From a virus, in IMG/VR virus record IMGVR_UViG_3300002835_000205, positions 1-59,471 of that record: a stretch of DNA of 59,471 bases; one strand, written 5' to 3'. The translations under genes were made by a program, and so were the position numbers. Under the pieces are notes generated by a model. That model made no database searches and had not been told where the DNA came from. It saw only the letters and a program-made list of their open reading frames with translations. Below, one piece after another: positions 59,159 through 59,471 of this stretch; within the stretch, counting starts at the first letter, position 1; each line of letters starts with the position of its first letter.

Positions 59159-59471
59159 ATGGAGACCTATTTCGTCAATGTGAAGACTTTGTAGATAAGT
59201 ATTCTAATGTATCGATGGCAGGAATACGATATAGATTTCACCATAACTATGTAAAGAGTCCATATTATTTAAATACTAGAGTATACTCATGCATACTATT
59301 AGATAACAAAGTACAGCAAAGATGGCGTGGAAAATATAACGAAGATACTGATTTGAGTTTGAGAATACTAAAAGAAGGTAGTTGTACAATGTTATTTACT
59401 TGGTGTTACTGTAATAAAACTGCTTCTATGAAAATGAAGGGAGGAAACACTGACGAAGTATACGGAGATAC
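59137..59471 (+). CDS. TET-associated-type glycosyltransferase, continuation in the -1 frame (runs off window)
   Basis: From the G run onward the -1 frame is open to the window end and reads ...RRVNAVNGDLFRQCEDFVDKYSNVSMAGIRYRF, then KYNEDTDLSLRILKEGSCTMLF. This is the expected second half of the preceding gene ('v..g..F...EdfvdrY.NVa.aG..Y.fF', then the ED-containing acceptor helix). It has no start of its own near the beginning. Either a real frameshift mutation, a base-calling error in the homopolymers, or a -1 programmed shift. 3' end outside the window. Confidence 0.7.

Overview
This window is a strongly AT-rich stretch of a large tailed-phage genome with a contractile tail (T4-like virion, myovirus morphology). 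Every supportable gene lies on the + strand, most are packed end to start with 1-15 base overlaps (often ATGA or TAATG), and TAA, TAG and TGA all act as stops, so the standard bacterial code fits. The host is probably a member of the Bacteroidota. Several early or middle genes are preceded by TAnnTTTG boxes (TATATTTG, TATCTTTG), the -7 element of that phylum, and starts lack Shine-Dalgarno sequences and sit instead in A/T-rich leaders. No tRNA, CRISPR array or integrase was seen, and no gap longer than 300 bases lacks a gene.

Layout. (1) 1-16.2 kb, virion module: the end of a collagen-like fibre; a small structural protein; an EF-hand-like monocistronic protein; neck/connector-type proteins; sheath; tube; a gp26-like baseplate protein with an overlapping second-frame partner; a 1234-residue tape measure; and baseplate proteins. 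An ADP-ribosyltransferase-like gene sits among the neck genes. (2) 16.2-29.5 kb, replication and nucleotide metabolism: a short degenerate family A polymerase, gp32-like SSB, UvsX/RecA, 5' nuclease, DnaB-type helicase, NrdB, NrdA, a full family A DNA polymerase, a MazG-like protein and a Cas4/RecB-like nuclease. (3) 29.5-41.6 kb: about eleven glycosyltransferase-like genes and a methyltransferase in tandem, interrupted at 34.97-35.64 kb by a small cassette bounded by a 40-bp direct repeat. (4) 41.6-49.8 kb: a multidomain possible polyprotein, small unknown proteins, membrane proteins, a Staphylococcus-type nuclease, a subtilase, a membrane-anchored glucosaminidase and a lipoprotein (probable lysis region). 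(5) 49.8-59.5 kb, early/accessory region: a second glucosaminidase-like protein, MazG, thymidylate synthase, a phosphoesterase, DUF4326, HNH nuclease, another ART-like gene, an RNA ligase and a TET-associated-type glycosyltransferase split by a frameshift at the window edge.

How it works together: dNTPs come from NrdAB, ThyA and MazG-type enzymes; DNA is copied by PolA, DnaB-like helicase, SSB and UvsX; an RNA ligase can repair cleaved RNA; glycosyltransferases probably decorate virion parts, DNA or the host surface. A recurring TATATTTATA box upstream of structural and lysis genes looks like a phage late promoter. The most interesting theme is a group of unrelated proteins, including three ART-like candidate effectors, whose N-termini end in an [LI]xE motif, like T4 capsid-targeting peptides removed by the prohead protease. 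Together with the repeat-flanked cassette this suggests a modular set of virion-packaged, injected effectors.
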